NCBI GenBank assembly: GCA_973895155.1
Contig: OZ316899.1
Span: forward strand, 14,880,001-14,944,000
DNA: 64,000 nucleotides
DNA from: Marsupella aquatica
Taxonomy: Eukaryota > Marchantiophyta
Direction: 5' to 3'
Within the stretch, counting starts at the first letter, position 1; every line of letters starts with the position of its first letter. Position numbers and translations under genes: made by a program. The notes under the pieces are model-generated. The model had not been told where the DNA came from, did not search any database, and saw only the letters and a list, made by a program, of their open reading frames with translations. This document shows positions 21,263-31,891 of this stretch, piece after piece.

Positions 21263-24200
21263 TGTGGTGCGTCCCTTGCCTCCCCAAACCCAAGAAACCC
21301 CCTTGGGCAAGCCGATTCCCGCAGGTTTCGTCCTTGGCGAGGCCGTTTCCGCGGTTTAGCGGCATGGGACGCTGCTAATCTATTATTAATATTTTACACA
21401 CATATAATGGACAGATCCTTCATCGGGTCATGAGATACTTAGCCGGCCTATTCTAGTCCCTCCCTTGTATTCCTCTCCTGGTCCTCCATTAGGTATGTTT
21501 GGATTCCGCTGCCGGAATGATCCCCAATTGGCTTGGTTAAGCCGCTAAGATCTCTCTCAGCTCGACACATCCAACTCTCACTCCCCTGCTTACTTCTATT
21601 CCTCTATTAGTTGATGTGGGCACTCTTCACACAAGTTAATGCGACACACAAATAGCAAAATGACTCCTTCTGACTGAGTTATACCATGCACTTGCCATAC
21701 AAACAGTAATCTCATACATAAGCTCTGCGAACTAAGCCGTGAGGCCAACTCTATTCAGTTCTTAAGTATGAGGAAACATGAATATATACAAGGGTCACTG
21801 TATAACTAACCGAGAGCTTCTCTTACTACTTGATCCCAGCCCTGTTGGTGCAACTAAAAACTTGCTAAAGAAGAGGCCCTGAACTCCCCGTAGCCCAGGT
21901 ACTTATCCTGGTTGTGGATCCGCCCGATTCCTTGCAGCGTAAGCCTAAACTACCTATTGTAATCTACCTAACTGTAATCTACCTAAGTACAGTGAGGCAG
22001 GAGCACAAGTGTCGTCCACACCAGTGGATCCGAAATCCCACTAATCTAAGTGTCAGGGCCGTCTCCTGATCCTGATCCTAAGTCTAAACTTGGAGATCAG
22101 CGCCCGCCCTGCCCACTCACGCCTCCTACCTCCACGTCCGCCCTCCCTAAAAGGGACGGCGCCCTTACACCGTCACGACACCGGTGGCTGGTCCTCAATG
22201 GACGCCCCCAACGCTTCCTCCGCAACCACTACCGTTGGTCCGTCCTCTGACAAATTACTTGCCCCTGACCGAGTCAACTCTTCATCGGCCTGACTGGGTC
22301 CACCCTCGGCTTCGGCCTCAGCATCGGTCACGGCCTCTGCTACGGCTACGGCCTCTACGGCATGTTCTAGTGGAGGACCTAGTACCTCGGCAGCATTACT
22401 GGTTCTCCCATCTTTGGCCTTGCCATCTTCACTTCCTAGGACTGGTGGATCCACTACCGTGCCGATGCCGGAGGATGGTGCCGGGTTTATCTTCTCGGTC
22501 ACAATCGCTTGAGAAGCCGTATAACTCCCAGACCTAGAAGGTTTTCGCTTCTTCTTCTTCCCTATTTCGACAGCCGGTTCCTTCCCCTTGCCACTTACCT
22601 CCAACACCGGGGTGAGTGTTACGGCTTGTCCTTTGGCCAATACTACCCCTGGTAACTGGGTTCCACCAATTGGAGTTGGACCTGATGAAGCCAAGCATTT
22701 AAATACTGCGGCTTGTGTCTTCAACCGCTCCGTTTGGTTGTCGGCCCGCCGCTGTAGGTTCTCCATCTTCCTCGTGATTTCCTCCAACTCCTCATGGGTC
22801 TCATCCAGGTCCTTGCGCGCCTCCTCCAGCTCCTTATTGGCTTCCTCCAATTCTCTTTTCAAGGTAGCCCTCTCCTCCTGGGTTGCTCTTAGCTCCCTGT
22901 CGAGCTCTACGACGACCACAGACTCCATCTTATTCATCTTGGCATAAGTCTGGTCGAGCTGGTCGTCCTTTTCACGCAGGTCGGCCTTGAAGCTGGCCGT
23001 CAGGGACGCAAGCTCCTGCTGCAGCGCAATAATCCCTTGATAGGATTTCCCTAACTCTGCTTCCTTCTGCTCAAGGGCTCCGTGGATATCTTCAAGCTCT
23101 CCTTTCAATGCCCTCTCCCTTCTCTGGTTCTCCGCCATGGCCCGATTGTTGGTTGCTAAGTGGGCTTCCTCTGCATCCCTTAGCTCCCGCTTCCATTTCT
23201 CTCTTTCTTTGACTGCGCCGGCCAACTCTCCTTGGGTCCGAGTCAGTTTATCTTTGATAATCTGATTATCAGATTGAGTGGTATCCAACTGCCCCTGCAT
23301 GATGTTTAGCTCATGCCGCTTAATCCGCAATTCATCTTGGGCTTTCTTGGCCGCCTGCAGGTCTTCCACCTTGGCTTCCTTCTCCCTAAGCCGCCGGATG
23401 ACCTCGTCCTTCTTGCTTCTCTCCAAAGCCACCGCTTCTTCTAATTGGTGCTTTTCCAACATCTCCCTCTGGAAAAAGGGTCCCTGCTCCAACTCCTCCC
23501 CAAAGATGCTGAGCGCCAGGTCCCCACACATCTCCCCGTACTCCATGGCTCTATCCTTAGCATAGGTGGAGTAACTAGAAGTCATCGGCATCAACCACCG
23601 CGGCCTCTGCTCCCAAGCCGTCTTGCGGATTTCTTCTACGGTGGCAAGAGGGTTGCTTCTTTTCTTGGCAAGCCGCTTGATGTCCTCCGGCCAATCTCCT
23701 CCTGGTAAATCCTTCTCCCTAGCCAAGGCTGCTCTCTCTTCCTCCCTAAGTCGCTCCTGAAATTCTTGTGCCGTCTGCTTTATGCCGTCAAAGCTCGGGG
23801 GAGCAACCTCTGGTGGGGGAGACTCGGGGTTACTCTGCTGGGTGGGGTCCCCTCGAACTACTCTTGGAAGTGTGGGGATGAATCGGCCACAGGTCCTTAC
23901 TCCTGGAACATGATGATCCGACCCATAGCCGGAGTTATCATTGCTGTAGTCTTCCATTGCCTCCTCCACTACTTGGACTCCCGGCTTGTGTCCTCTGCCT
24001 CTGATTCGGGGCTTGAGGCTCCCACGTACATTCGCACTCCCGGCTTGTGTTCCGGCCTTAATCTCTCCTTGGTTCCGGTAAAGGGGTCTTCCCTTCTGAG
24101 TCGGCTTAGGTCGACTTCTGGGGCAGCGTCTTGTATCGGTGCCGTTGCCGTTGCCGTTGCCGGAACCGTTCTCTTTTCCTTCTCCAGTAATTTCAGCAGA

Positions 24201-24300
24201 TTTTGCATGCCTGGTTGCTGCATCGGCAAGTCTTCTTTCCTTGGCCTAAACACCTGCTCGATCGTCGGACTGTCGGGCTCGTTGGGCTTCTCTGGTGCCA
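21263..24300 (-). mobile_element. Coiled-coil family element, 5'-truncated (copy 1)
   Basis: Its sense strand is minus. The 3' end lies at 21263 (sense ...GGGACGCACCACA) and matches the 3' end of the full copy at 57592-62659. It shares with that copy the hairpin (21503-21518), a terminal stem GCGTCCC/GGGACGC (21269-21275 with 21366-21372), noncoding 3' sequence and the coiled-coil ORF. The 5' end is lost at the junction with repeat D near 24300, so no duplication can be checked; the left flank is AGAAA. Confidence 0.75.
22173..24292 (-). CDS. Coiled-coil protein of the element, open over 598 codons
   Basis: The main open frame (23969-22173) encodes 598 residues. The upstream part (24292-23969) carries VFRPRKEDLPMQQPGMQNLL in another frame, so one frameshift lies near 23990 and the N terminus is lost. 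After SYSTYAKDRAMEYGEMCGDL there is a long heptad-rich coil (about residues 165-415), then KKKKRKPSRSG and an Ala/Glu-rich tail. The plus-strand copy at 58075-61759 shows the same protein with much identical sequence in the coil. No enzyme domain is visible. It may be a structural or RNA-binding partner in particles; that is inference. Confidence 0.55.
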
Positions 24301-24404
24301 GGGGTTGCTGGTGGTGCTAAGGACATCAGGTTGCTTGCTCAAGGCATTTTTCAAAGGCGTTCAAACACCAAGGGCACTTAGGCATGGGTGTTGGGATTGG
24401 TGAG
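24300..24404 (+). repeat. Repeat D, 3' end fragment
   Basis: About 105 bp matching the last part of repeat D at 39111-39794 and 63048-63729 (TTGCTTGCTCAAGG, CACCAAGGGCACTTAGGC, GGCAAGGTCCACCAC). It truncates the 5' end of the coiled-coil element. Confidence 0.75.
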
Positions 24405-26450
24405 GGCGCTGAGTAGCAAGGTCCACCACTTGCACCCCCAACATGTAGAGCGCCTCCGCAATGAATGGTAACCAGCCCCTCAACTTTGATATCCACCATA
24501 GCCAGAGCTTGAGCTAGTCTGAAAAATTGTGATCAACAATTACTTGGCCAATCCTTGTCCAAAAATTAATCTTCCTAGAGTAGAATTCAATTGGCCACCA
24601 TAGCTATATCTCCACAAGAAATCAGCTACGACCAAGGTCCATACTTTGAGCTAGAAATTGGACAACATTTTGGCCCCTATACTTCCAAAATTATGAAATC
24701 AGACAACGCTTTTGCTGAGAATGTATGAGCCACAATTTGGATTGCGCTTCCGCCCCACTGATCACACAACATAGATCTGCACCAAGACCATCCAGATCTA
24801 ATACAAATGCACTGAAGTCCGACAGCGTTTCCGCAGAGATTGTCTACACAAAAATCTACAAATCTGCAAGAATCCTTCTCAAAGATGACAATTTGCTCCA
24901 CACACCAAAGCTAGCAGATCCTCACAATCAAATATAGATTGCACATCATAGTAGAAGCAACAACAAAAATTTCTCTCGGATCTAGATCAATTGCAATAGA
25001 ATCATCATAAAACTGTCAAACACAAACCAGATTCTTGATTTTTTTATTACTTCCAACTTCCTTGACAAAATCAGGTGATCTAAAGTGCATTAGAAAGCTC
25101 TCAGCAACACACTTCTTTCCCACCCATCCACGCACCAGATCCACACCTCAAACAGGGCCACGTAACACAAAAGCTCACGGTTGAGAATATAAACAGCCCA
25201 CCAGATCCTACTGATCCACAATCAAAGCTACGATTGATCTATAGTAGTTTTTTAAGTGAAATCCGTGCAAGAAATACTGTCATAAAACACAGATAAAACA
25301 CAAATAGTTGAGCCAAACCCACTCCCCTATGGCGAATCCAGGTTGAAGCTAACGGGACACCATAGCCAAGGAGCTCCACTCACTACCCAGGCTCTCCCAA
25401 CACCAAAGGCTCAACTCAAAGAACTAACTGTTCTTTGAGCACATTCCACACTATATCCTCCAACCCAAGGGCGGGTCCTACCAGAGGAGTCACCCTCAAC
25501 AAGGCACCCCTCCAACCCTATGGATGGAACTAATCCCTATCTAGGCACTACGGCCCTACATAAGGCATGGCTTCCACTAACACACTAAGTACTACAACGA
25601 CACACACATATATATATGGTCATGGCAAGTTGATGTTGCTGTCCCCTGCAATTCTGATTCCACCGTGCCTATTGTGCCTATGTCGGCAGTATTATGCTCA
25701 GTAGCTTGTGGTTGAGTGTCGTCTATATTTTGTTGGTCCCCTCTATTTGCATTACTAACACCTTCCTGATTACTGTGTCTCTTTAGTCTGCAGCTTTTGT
25801 AATGAAAAAATGTTCATAGGATTAGCACCCCAGTCAAAACATGAGCATCCTTTGTAAGAGAGGACTTTCCTTCAACAAATATGCACTCACAAATATGTGC
25901 GGCCAAACAAATGCAAAACAATGATAGAGGTGATACTTCATAGAATTACCCCAGAATTGATTCGGAGTGCCCTAGTTTTCTGCCCCAACATCATCATATT
26001 GCTCTTCATCCTCATCACCAACATCAACAGGATCATAAATCTTTGCTTGGCCTGCTATACCGGAAGCAACCAGGACAGAGGTGCCACATTTGGCCTTTCC
26101 CCTACTACGTGCCTATTTTGACTTATCTAAAAGAATTGAAACAATCATTATAAAGAGTTATGTGAGGAGACATTTTAATTTGACTAGTTTATGAAAAACA
26201 AATATTGAAAGAATAATTATAAGAAATTTAATGAAAAAACTGCACACCTTTTTAAAAGTGAAAAAAACACAATGCTTTAAGACAAGTGCATTAATTTCAA
26301 GGTACTAGTCAATGTACTTGTATAGGTGCAACACTTTATGATTCAAAGAGAAGAGAGTGAACTTTTTTACTTTTTTGTTCTATTTGAGACTCTCTATTTA
26401 GTGACACTTGTTGATCAATAAATTATGAACAATATAAATTTTATAACCAA
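24405..26450. other. Noncoding, AT-rich intergenic sequence
   Basis: I find no recognisable gene. 24405-25620 contains scattered C-rich and ATCCA-rich text without long frames. A (TA)n stretch lies at 25603-25617. 25620-26130 has weak frames without family resemblance. 26150-26430 is AT-rich. Confidence 0.5.
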
Positions 26451-26539
26451 TGGCATATAAGGTGCACTCATCAATAAATAGAATACTAGTTGCTTGGTTG
26501 AAGGGTCTAACCTTCTCATACAAGGTTTCATGTGTGGTT

Positions 26540-26660
26540 AACCTGGAGACGGGTCTTAAACCAAAGCCCTGGCCGGTTAAGCCCGTTTTATGTATGTTAA
26601 CCAGGAGATGGGTCTTTGTGACCCGTTTTAAACCAAAGCCCTGGCTGGTTACATCTGACC
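26540..26660. repeat. Imperfect direct duplication upstream of the SR gene
   Basis: Two copies of a 45-60-bp module lie in tandem: GGTTAACCTGGAGACGGG...AAACCAAAGCCCTGGCC and TGTTAACCAGGAGATGGG...AAACCAAAGCCCTGGCT, each followed by GGTTA. They end about 290 bp before the start codon and could be duplicated promoter or leader elements. Confidence 0.75.
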
Positions 26661-26951
26661 GAAAAGGGCCTTTCTGATGTGACCGAGTAAACTTTTTGCC
26701 TTCGCGGGTGCCCGAAAATTTGCGGGTGTGTAAGTTTGAGACAAGACACCCTAATTATTTCCCTGTGTGTGGTTCCTCTGCGGGTCGGATGCCTCTAGTT
26801 TTCTTGGCCTGAAGTTTCTCTACGCTTCGACAGCAGACGGTGTGGTAGCATTGTTACTGAACTGGGTTTAGATATCCTGTTCAAACCTCAGCTGAGTTTT
26901 CTTTACGAACGGTCTTCTTCAGCTTGTTCAAGTTGCTGACGGTGGGCTAGG

Positions 26952-29900
26952 ATGAGGCGCCGGAGCCCAAGTTTTAGTCCTCCGCTGAGGAGAGGAAGGG
27001 AGGGCAGGGATTATGGTGGACGGAGCAGGAGGAGTCCCAGTGCTTCAAGGGATCGTTATGGACGCCGTGGGGATCCTCCAACTAGTCTCTTGGTTCGCAA
27101 CATCCCTCGAGACTGCCGGTAAGCGCTCTATGGAAGTGGTAGCCTGGTAGATATGAATATTCTGACTCTTCCTGTGTTTGCTTGTTTCGAAGATTGTGTC
27201 AGCTTTCCCGTAAATTTTCTCTTGGGAGTATCTTCCCTACTTCTCCTATCAGATTTTCTAGTAAATGCATGCGAGCCACCGTTGAGATCGGAAAATTGGG
27301 AATTGAAGGTGATGCCTGATGTACCGCGTCGAGCGGAGGGCCCTGAAGGCGGAGTCGGCTGAAGCCAATCTTGTTTTATGCTTTAGCGGTGACCCGTATT
27401 ACACCTATCCCTATTTGTCACCCATTTCTGTTCGGTATTTGACACCTTTTGTTGCTCTTGCTACTTTTTCGTCCTCTGTTAGCAGGTCCGAGGATCTGCG
27501 CTTACCATTCGAACGCTATGGGGTTGTGAAGGATATTTACTTGCCGAAGGACTACTACACGGGGTAAGGAAAATGTTTTATTTACACCGGGTCCAAAGGT
27601 ACGAGTCGTCTCGTACCCTGGCGTTGTGGTCAGTTGCCTTGCTGCCTCTAGTCACGCCTGGCGCTAATGGTTTCTTTTGTACTGTTCGGTAGTGAACTGG
27701 GACGTTCGTAATATTTGTCACTCTATTTCCATTCAAATTCGGTATTGTCGTCAACGTTGCCCATAGATCTCTCTGTGCTCCTTTGCTGTTCGTGGATCTG
27801 TGTAGGCATTTTTGTTCCGGAGGTTAGTTTAGAATCCATGTTATGCTCACATACAGGACCGTGATTGACGTTTAAGGTCTCAGCTACGGACCGTGTTGGC
27901 CGTCATCGTTGCCGAGAATTTACTTGATGTCATGTCAAACCTAAGGTTATCCAGTTCTCGTACAATTCTGGTGATTAGTTGTGAGTCCGAAAGCCAGTGT
28001 AAGCTTTAGGGCTATGGACAGAATATACTGGCTCGTTCTCTTCACGGGCCAGTCGTGTCCTACTGTTCTCCACGTCCATGGAAGGTGTCTTTGAATCGCA
28101 ATTCTCGTCGTTGTAGCCGGGTCCTCCTTCTCTCTCTGGCCAGATGAGAATGTTGACGACTTGCCAGGTGTGCCCAAATAGGTGAAATATCGGAGGCTTA
28201 TAGTGTCAGATCAGATCGTTCCTCCCTGTTCGCCAACCATGGCTTCATTACATTTGGCTCTTTGATCTCCAACTACACGTCAGGTCTTCTGAATGAGAGC
28301 AGAAGGGTAAGTCGTTGACGAGGTGATGACTGCCTAGACACTTAGGCGTGTCCCCGAAATTGATCAGGATTTCAAGCCGTGTGGTGGGCAGCGCGTGGTC
28401 TAGCAACATAGCCAGTTGTTTTTCAAGACACTGGGACCTGCTAATCTGTAGTCCGTTAAAGCACCTTAGTAATTGGTGTCTTTCCAGTAACCCTCTAGTA
28501 CTTACAGCTAAATTTCTCAGCAGGGGAATTTGCTGCTTCTTGTACTTTTGTGCATCACGAATGTGGTTTGGAGTCCTTCTTAAAGGACTACACACCCACA
28601 TCCCCGTGGCATTGAGACTTTTGAGAACCTAGGTGTAATAACTGCCCTAACAGGTGGCGTTTAAAGGCAGTAGAGCTGGCGTCGAAGGGAACTCTCACAG
28701 ACTCTTTGTGGTTCAAGGGAGGGTAAGACATGAAGATAGTTCAATTGGACCCATGTGAAGAGAAGTGGTGGAGTGTTGAAGGAGGATGTCCAGGGGTTCA
28801 TGCTTGCAAATCAAGTGACGAAATGTGAAGAGAGGAACAAGTTTGAAGTCACAACTCAATCAGTTCATACTGGCGATCGATAGGGCCCTTTTTTCAGCAA
28901 GGTCAGCAGCAAGAGCCCTGTGTGGTGCAATGGTTTGATATTTCTTATGGAGATTACCGGTAAATGCCGTAATCTATTATGGTATGTATTATGTAATGTA
29001 GTAAATGGAAGGAGATGTCCAACCATAGGGCTTTGTCTTCTGTGTCATGGTAATCTCTGCAGCTCCTGGCTTGGTTATTCTACTCAGGTGCTATAATGTT
29101 GCTTTCGCTAAGTGGTGGTGGTGTTGGCAGGGAACCTCGAGGTTTTGGGTTTGTCCAGTACATGGATCCAGGTGATGCGGCAGAGGCCCAGTATCATATG
29201 GATCACCAAATCATTAATGGTCGAGAGATCACTGTGGTCTTTGCCGAGGAGAATCGCAAGAAGCCTCAGGAAATGAGGTCCAAAGAGCGTACAAGGTAAG
29301 CATATTAAGGAAATACCGGTCCACCAGCTGTACATCGAGAATTTCCACGAAGGATGACATTTACGCTAAATTTATGCTCCTCGTTAATGCATTTGATGAT
29401 GCCGTGTTTAATCTTGTTTGAATCTTATACGTCTCATTCGGTTGGGAAAAACTTTAAACAGGAATTTTGGAATGAAATAATTGTGTAGGGGAAGGACAGG
29501 GTATGGTGGATCTGTGCGCCGCAAGTCCCCTTATTATGGTATGGAACGTAACCACGGCCTATTACCGAAGGGATTTATACGTGCTTCATTTCGTCGATTC
29601 AGTCTAAAATACAGGGGGCATTTGTGAAGAGTTCTTGATTTGTACCAGCCGGGCAGTAGTGAAATAGCTGAGGGAGAAGAGTTTATGTACAATTAGCGCA
29701 CTCTAATTTGATGCTGGTGTTGTCAGTACGATCCTTCTCACGGTCTCCGAGGCAGTCAAGATCTCCAAGGAGAGAACGACTTTCAAGGCAATCTCGGTAT
29801 ACGATCATGTCCCTGCTGGCTCTGCGTGTGTAAATTTCGGCTGAATGCTGGTACCAAGATCAAACATTTTTAGTCATTTCGATCATGCCACATTACTGGC

Positions 29901-30199
29901 GTGATTTATACCTGAAAAGTAATCACAGAGAAAATGTCCTATGCTGCCGTGATTCTCTTAGCTGGAGCCTTATTGTTCGTTCTGTGGATGTGTCTGTTGT
30001 GAGCAGGTCGTATTCACCACCAGAGAGGGCACGCGACCGATCCAGCTCACCTGCTCCCGGTTCAAGTCAACATCGAGGTCGGAAATATTCGCACTCTCCT
30101 TCCCCTCCGCTCTCGTGGAAGGGTCCAGCTCGCAATGATACACCGGGGACAAAATTATCTAGTTCTCCTTCCTTTTACAAAGATGTACACCCTTCATGA
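26952..30199 (+). CDS. SR splicing factor, SCL30A/SCL33-like (SC35-like family)
   Basis: Six exons joined by GT-AG introns: 26952-27118, 27486-27563, 29131-29295, 29489-29538, 29727-29796 and 30007-30199, giving 240 residues. The start is the ATG opening MRRRSPSFSPPLRRG, the basic Arg/Ser-rich N-terminal extension typical of plant SCL proteins. One RRM follows (about residues 44-125): RNP2 SLLVRNI, RNP1 RGFGFVQY and the SCL-typical PKDYYTGEPRGFGF and VVFAEENRKKP. The C terminus is an RS domain (SFSRSPRQSRSPRRE, SYSPPERARDRSSS). Such proteins act in the nucleus in splice-site selection. Every junction keeps the frame and no stop interrupts it, so the gene looks functional. It is the only clear cellular gene here. 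Exons 4-6 are less certain than the RRM exons because RS domains vary. Confidence 0.88.
27564..29130 (+). other. Long intron 2 of the SR gene, splitting the RRM
   Basis: At 1567 nt it is four times longer than any other intron of this gene (367, 193, 188 and 210 nt). It interrupts the RRM between DYYTG and EPRGFGF. In Arabidopsis SCL33, a long intron contains regulated cassette sequence used for autoregulation by unproductive splicing. Candidate internal exons cannot be chosen from sequence alone. No repeat or transposon is evident inside. Confidence 0.7.
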
Positions 30200-30474
30200 G
30201 GGACAAAAAATGAGGTACAGTGTCGGCTCAACACCCGCGTTGCAAGGGAAGGAGTATTAATTTGTAGAAGGATATTGCATGTATTTCATAGGTGGGAGTG
30301 AAGAGTTTTATGCCTAGTACAGATTAGTACAGATGCATCGAGTTGATAGGCTGTCAATCATTGCTCGTCCGGTACACATAGCCAGGGTGACCTCCCGGTA
30401 GGGGGGGACTGCTCCCAGGGGGGGACCCGCAAGAAACCCCCTGCCCACCCGCAAGAAACCTAGCAAATAGTTAC

Positions 30475-30654
30475 TATTTGCGCTTCGCAGATGACTTTCT
30501 CATTGGAGTCATTGGTCCAAGAGCTCTGGCGGAAAGGATAGGCAGCTTGGTTATACAATTTATTGAAGTGCTGCTCAAGGTCAGCCTGGATAAGACTTGT
30601 GAAAGTGAAGCCTTATTTCTTGTAACGTTTTGTTTATGGCACATGACAATATAG
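30475..30654 (+). pseudogene. Group II intron maturase-like RT fragment (probable NUMT)
   Basis: A 60-codon frame reads YLRFADDFLIGVIGPRALAE, then ERIGSLVIQFIEVLLKV and SLDKTCESEALFLV. This matches the catalytic YADD region and following helices of group II intron-encoded reverse transcriptases of plant mitochondria, and not the copia, gypsy or LINE RTs here. Upstream of 30475 the sequence is GC-rich and not recognisable; the frame ends at TAG 30652-30654. It starts 276 nt after the SR gene stop. It could be a mitochondrial DNA insertion or a scrap of a nuclear maturase. No intron RNA structure was sought. Confidence 0.6.
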
Positions 30655-30994
30655 TACTGGGAATTTGAATTTCAATAATTTCTCAAGTGAGTCGTCATTT
30701 CCTGTGAGATCTTGTTTAGGGTGTTAGGGGGCTAATTATCAAATTATCACATGATTCTCTGGCATTCAGCTACTTCTGCTATATTGGATGATAATGAATT
30801 ATTAATTTGGATGGAAATTGTGTCGTCAATAGTGAACTTATGTACGAGAGTTTTAGTTGAATAGAAATAAGAGAAGTGTCTATAAACTGGCTGACTTGTG
30901 GAATGGTAGAGAACCATGGATAAGTCCTAATTATCCAGACTAGAGAACTTTTCTGGCCCCTATAATAGGCACTTCATTGCTAATATGTCAAAAC
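30655..30994. other. Noncoding AT-rich spacer
   Basis: No gene, RNA or repeat recognised between the maturase-like fragment and the DNA element beginning near 30995. Confidence 0.5.
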
Positions 30995-31198
30995 CTACAC
31001 TCTTTACAGTTTTTAATGTCACGAAACAGATAGTGTCACACACACCAATTAGGGGTAACTCTTGATTTTCAGACAAGTGACACTAATTATATCACCCTTA
31101 ATTTTGGAAATTAAATTAATATATTGAAAAATATCTTTAATTAGAGGTGACAATGTTATTACCCTAAATTGCTCTCACTCCAAAGTTATTCAAATTAC

Positions 31199-31345
31199 TG
31201 TTATAACCCATAATATGACTTAACCCTAGTATAGGATAGGTTAACATTAACCCAACCATGTTAACCCTTCTGGACTATATAAGTCCTTGGCATAATGGAA
31301 GTGAGTGGGGATTATTGACTACTATCATCTTGTGTATTCATAACA
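31199..31345 (+). repeat. 5' LTR of the young copia element
   Basis: 147 bp, TGTTATAACCC to TTCATAACA, with a TATA-like CTATATAAG near 31276. It matches the 3' LTR at every base I compared. The primer-binding region CGTTATCAGCGCGAC follows directly at 31346-31360. Confidence 0.95.
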
Positions 31346-31891
31346 CGTTATCAGCGCGACTTGCTCAATTACATTTTTTTTACATGTGCTCCCTCCCCAA
31401 AATCTGACAACTCAATAGATCGAGGTCCACACAAAGAAAACAACACAATGTTGTGTGTTTTTTGCTCTAATGGCGAGAATAACCGCCTAACTACCTCCCG
31501 AGAATAGAGAAAACAAGCTTATGATCGAAGAACAAAGAACTGGCCATAGAGCGTCGAGCCTAATCATGAGCGAAGATTCTCAACCTTGAACGAAGGAGAC
31601 AACGCGACGAGACGCGAAAAACAAAATAAAAGACATTGGCGAAAACTGAAAACTTTGAGGACCGCACACAAGGACATACGAACGAACTCCATCGGGGACA
31701 ATTTGGATGCGATTCAAGGGGCAGATGAGTCCCGTGCCTTGAGCGAAAGGATCGCTATCGTTTCTCTTTCTTTTGGTTAACTTGATCCATCACAACAGCC
31801 GATCGATCGGGCGGGACAAGGCGAAAGTCATAGGCATTTGATACAAAGGAACACCATATATTTATAAGGCCCAAAATCAGGCGAAATAGAC

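Noticed and set aside
27319-27567. 82-codon frame across exon 2 of the SR gene
   Set aside because: It runs through the intron acceptor. Only 27486-27563 is exon by frame and RRM homology.
29885-30199. Independent 104-codon ORF
   Set aside because: The part from 30007 is the last exon of the SR gene. The upstream part is intron, and the splice from 29796 to 30007 preserves the RS domain frame.
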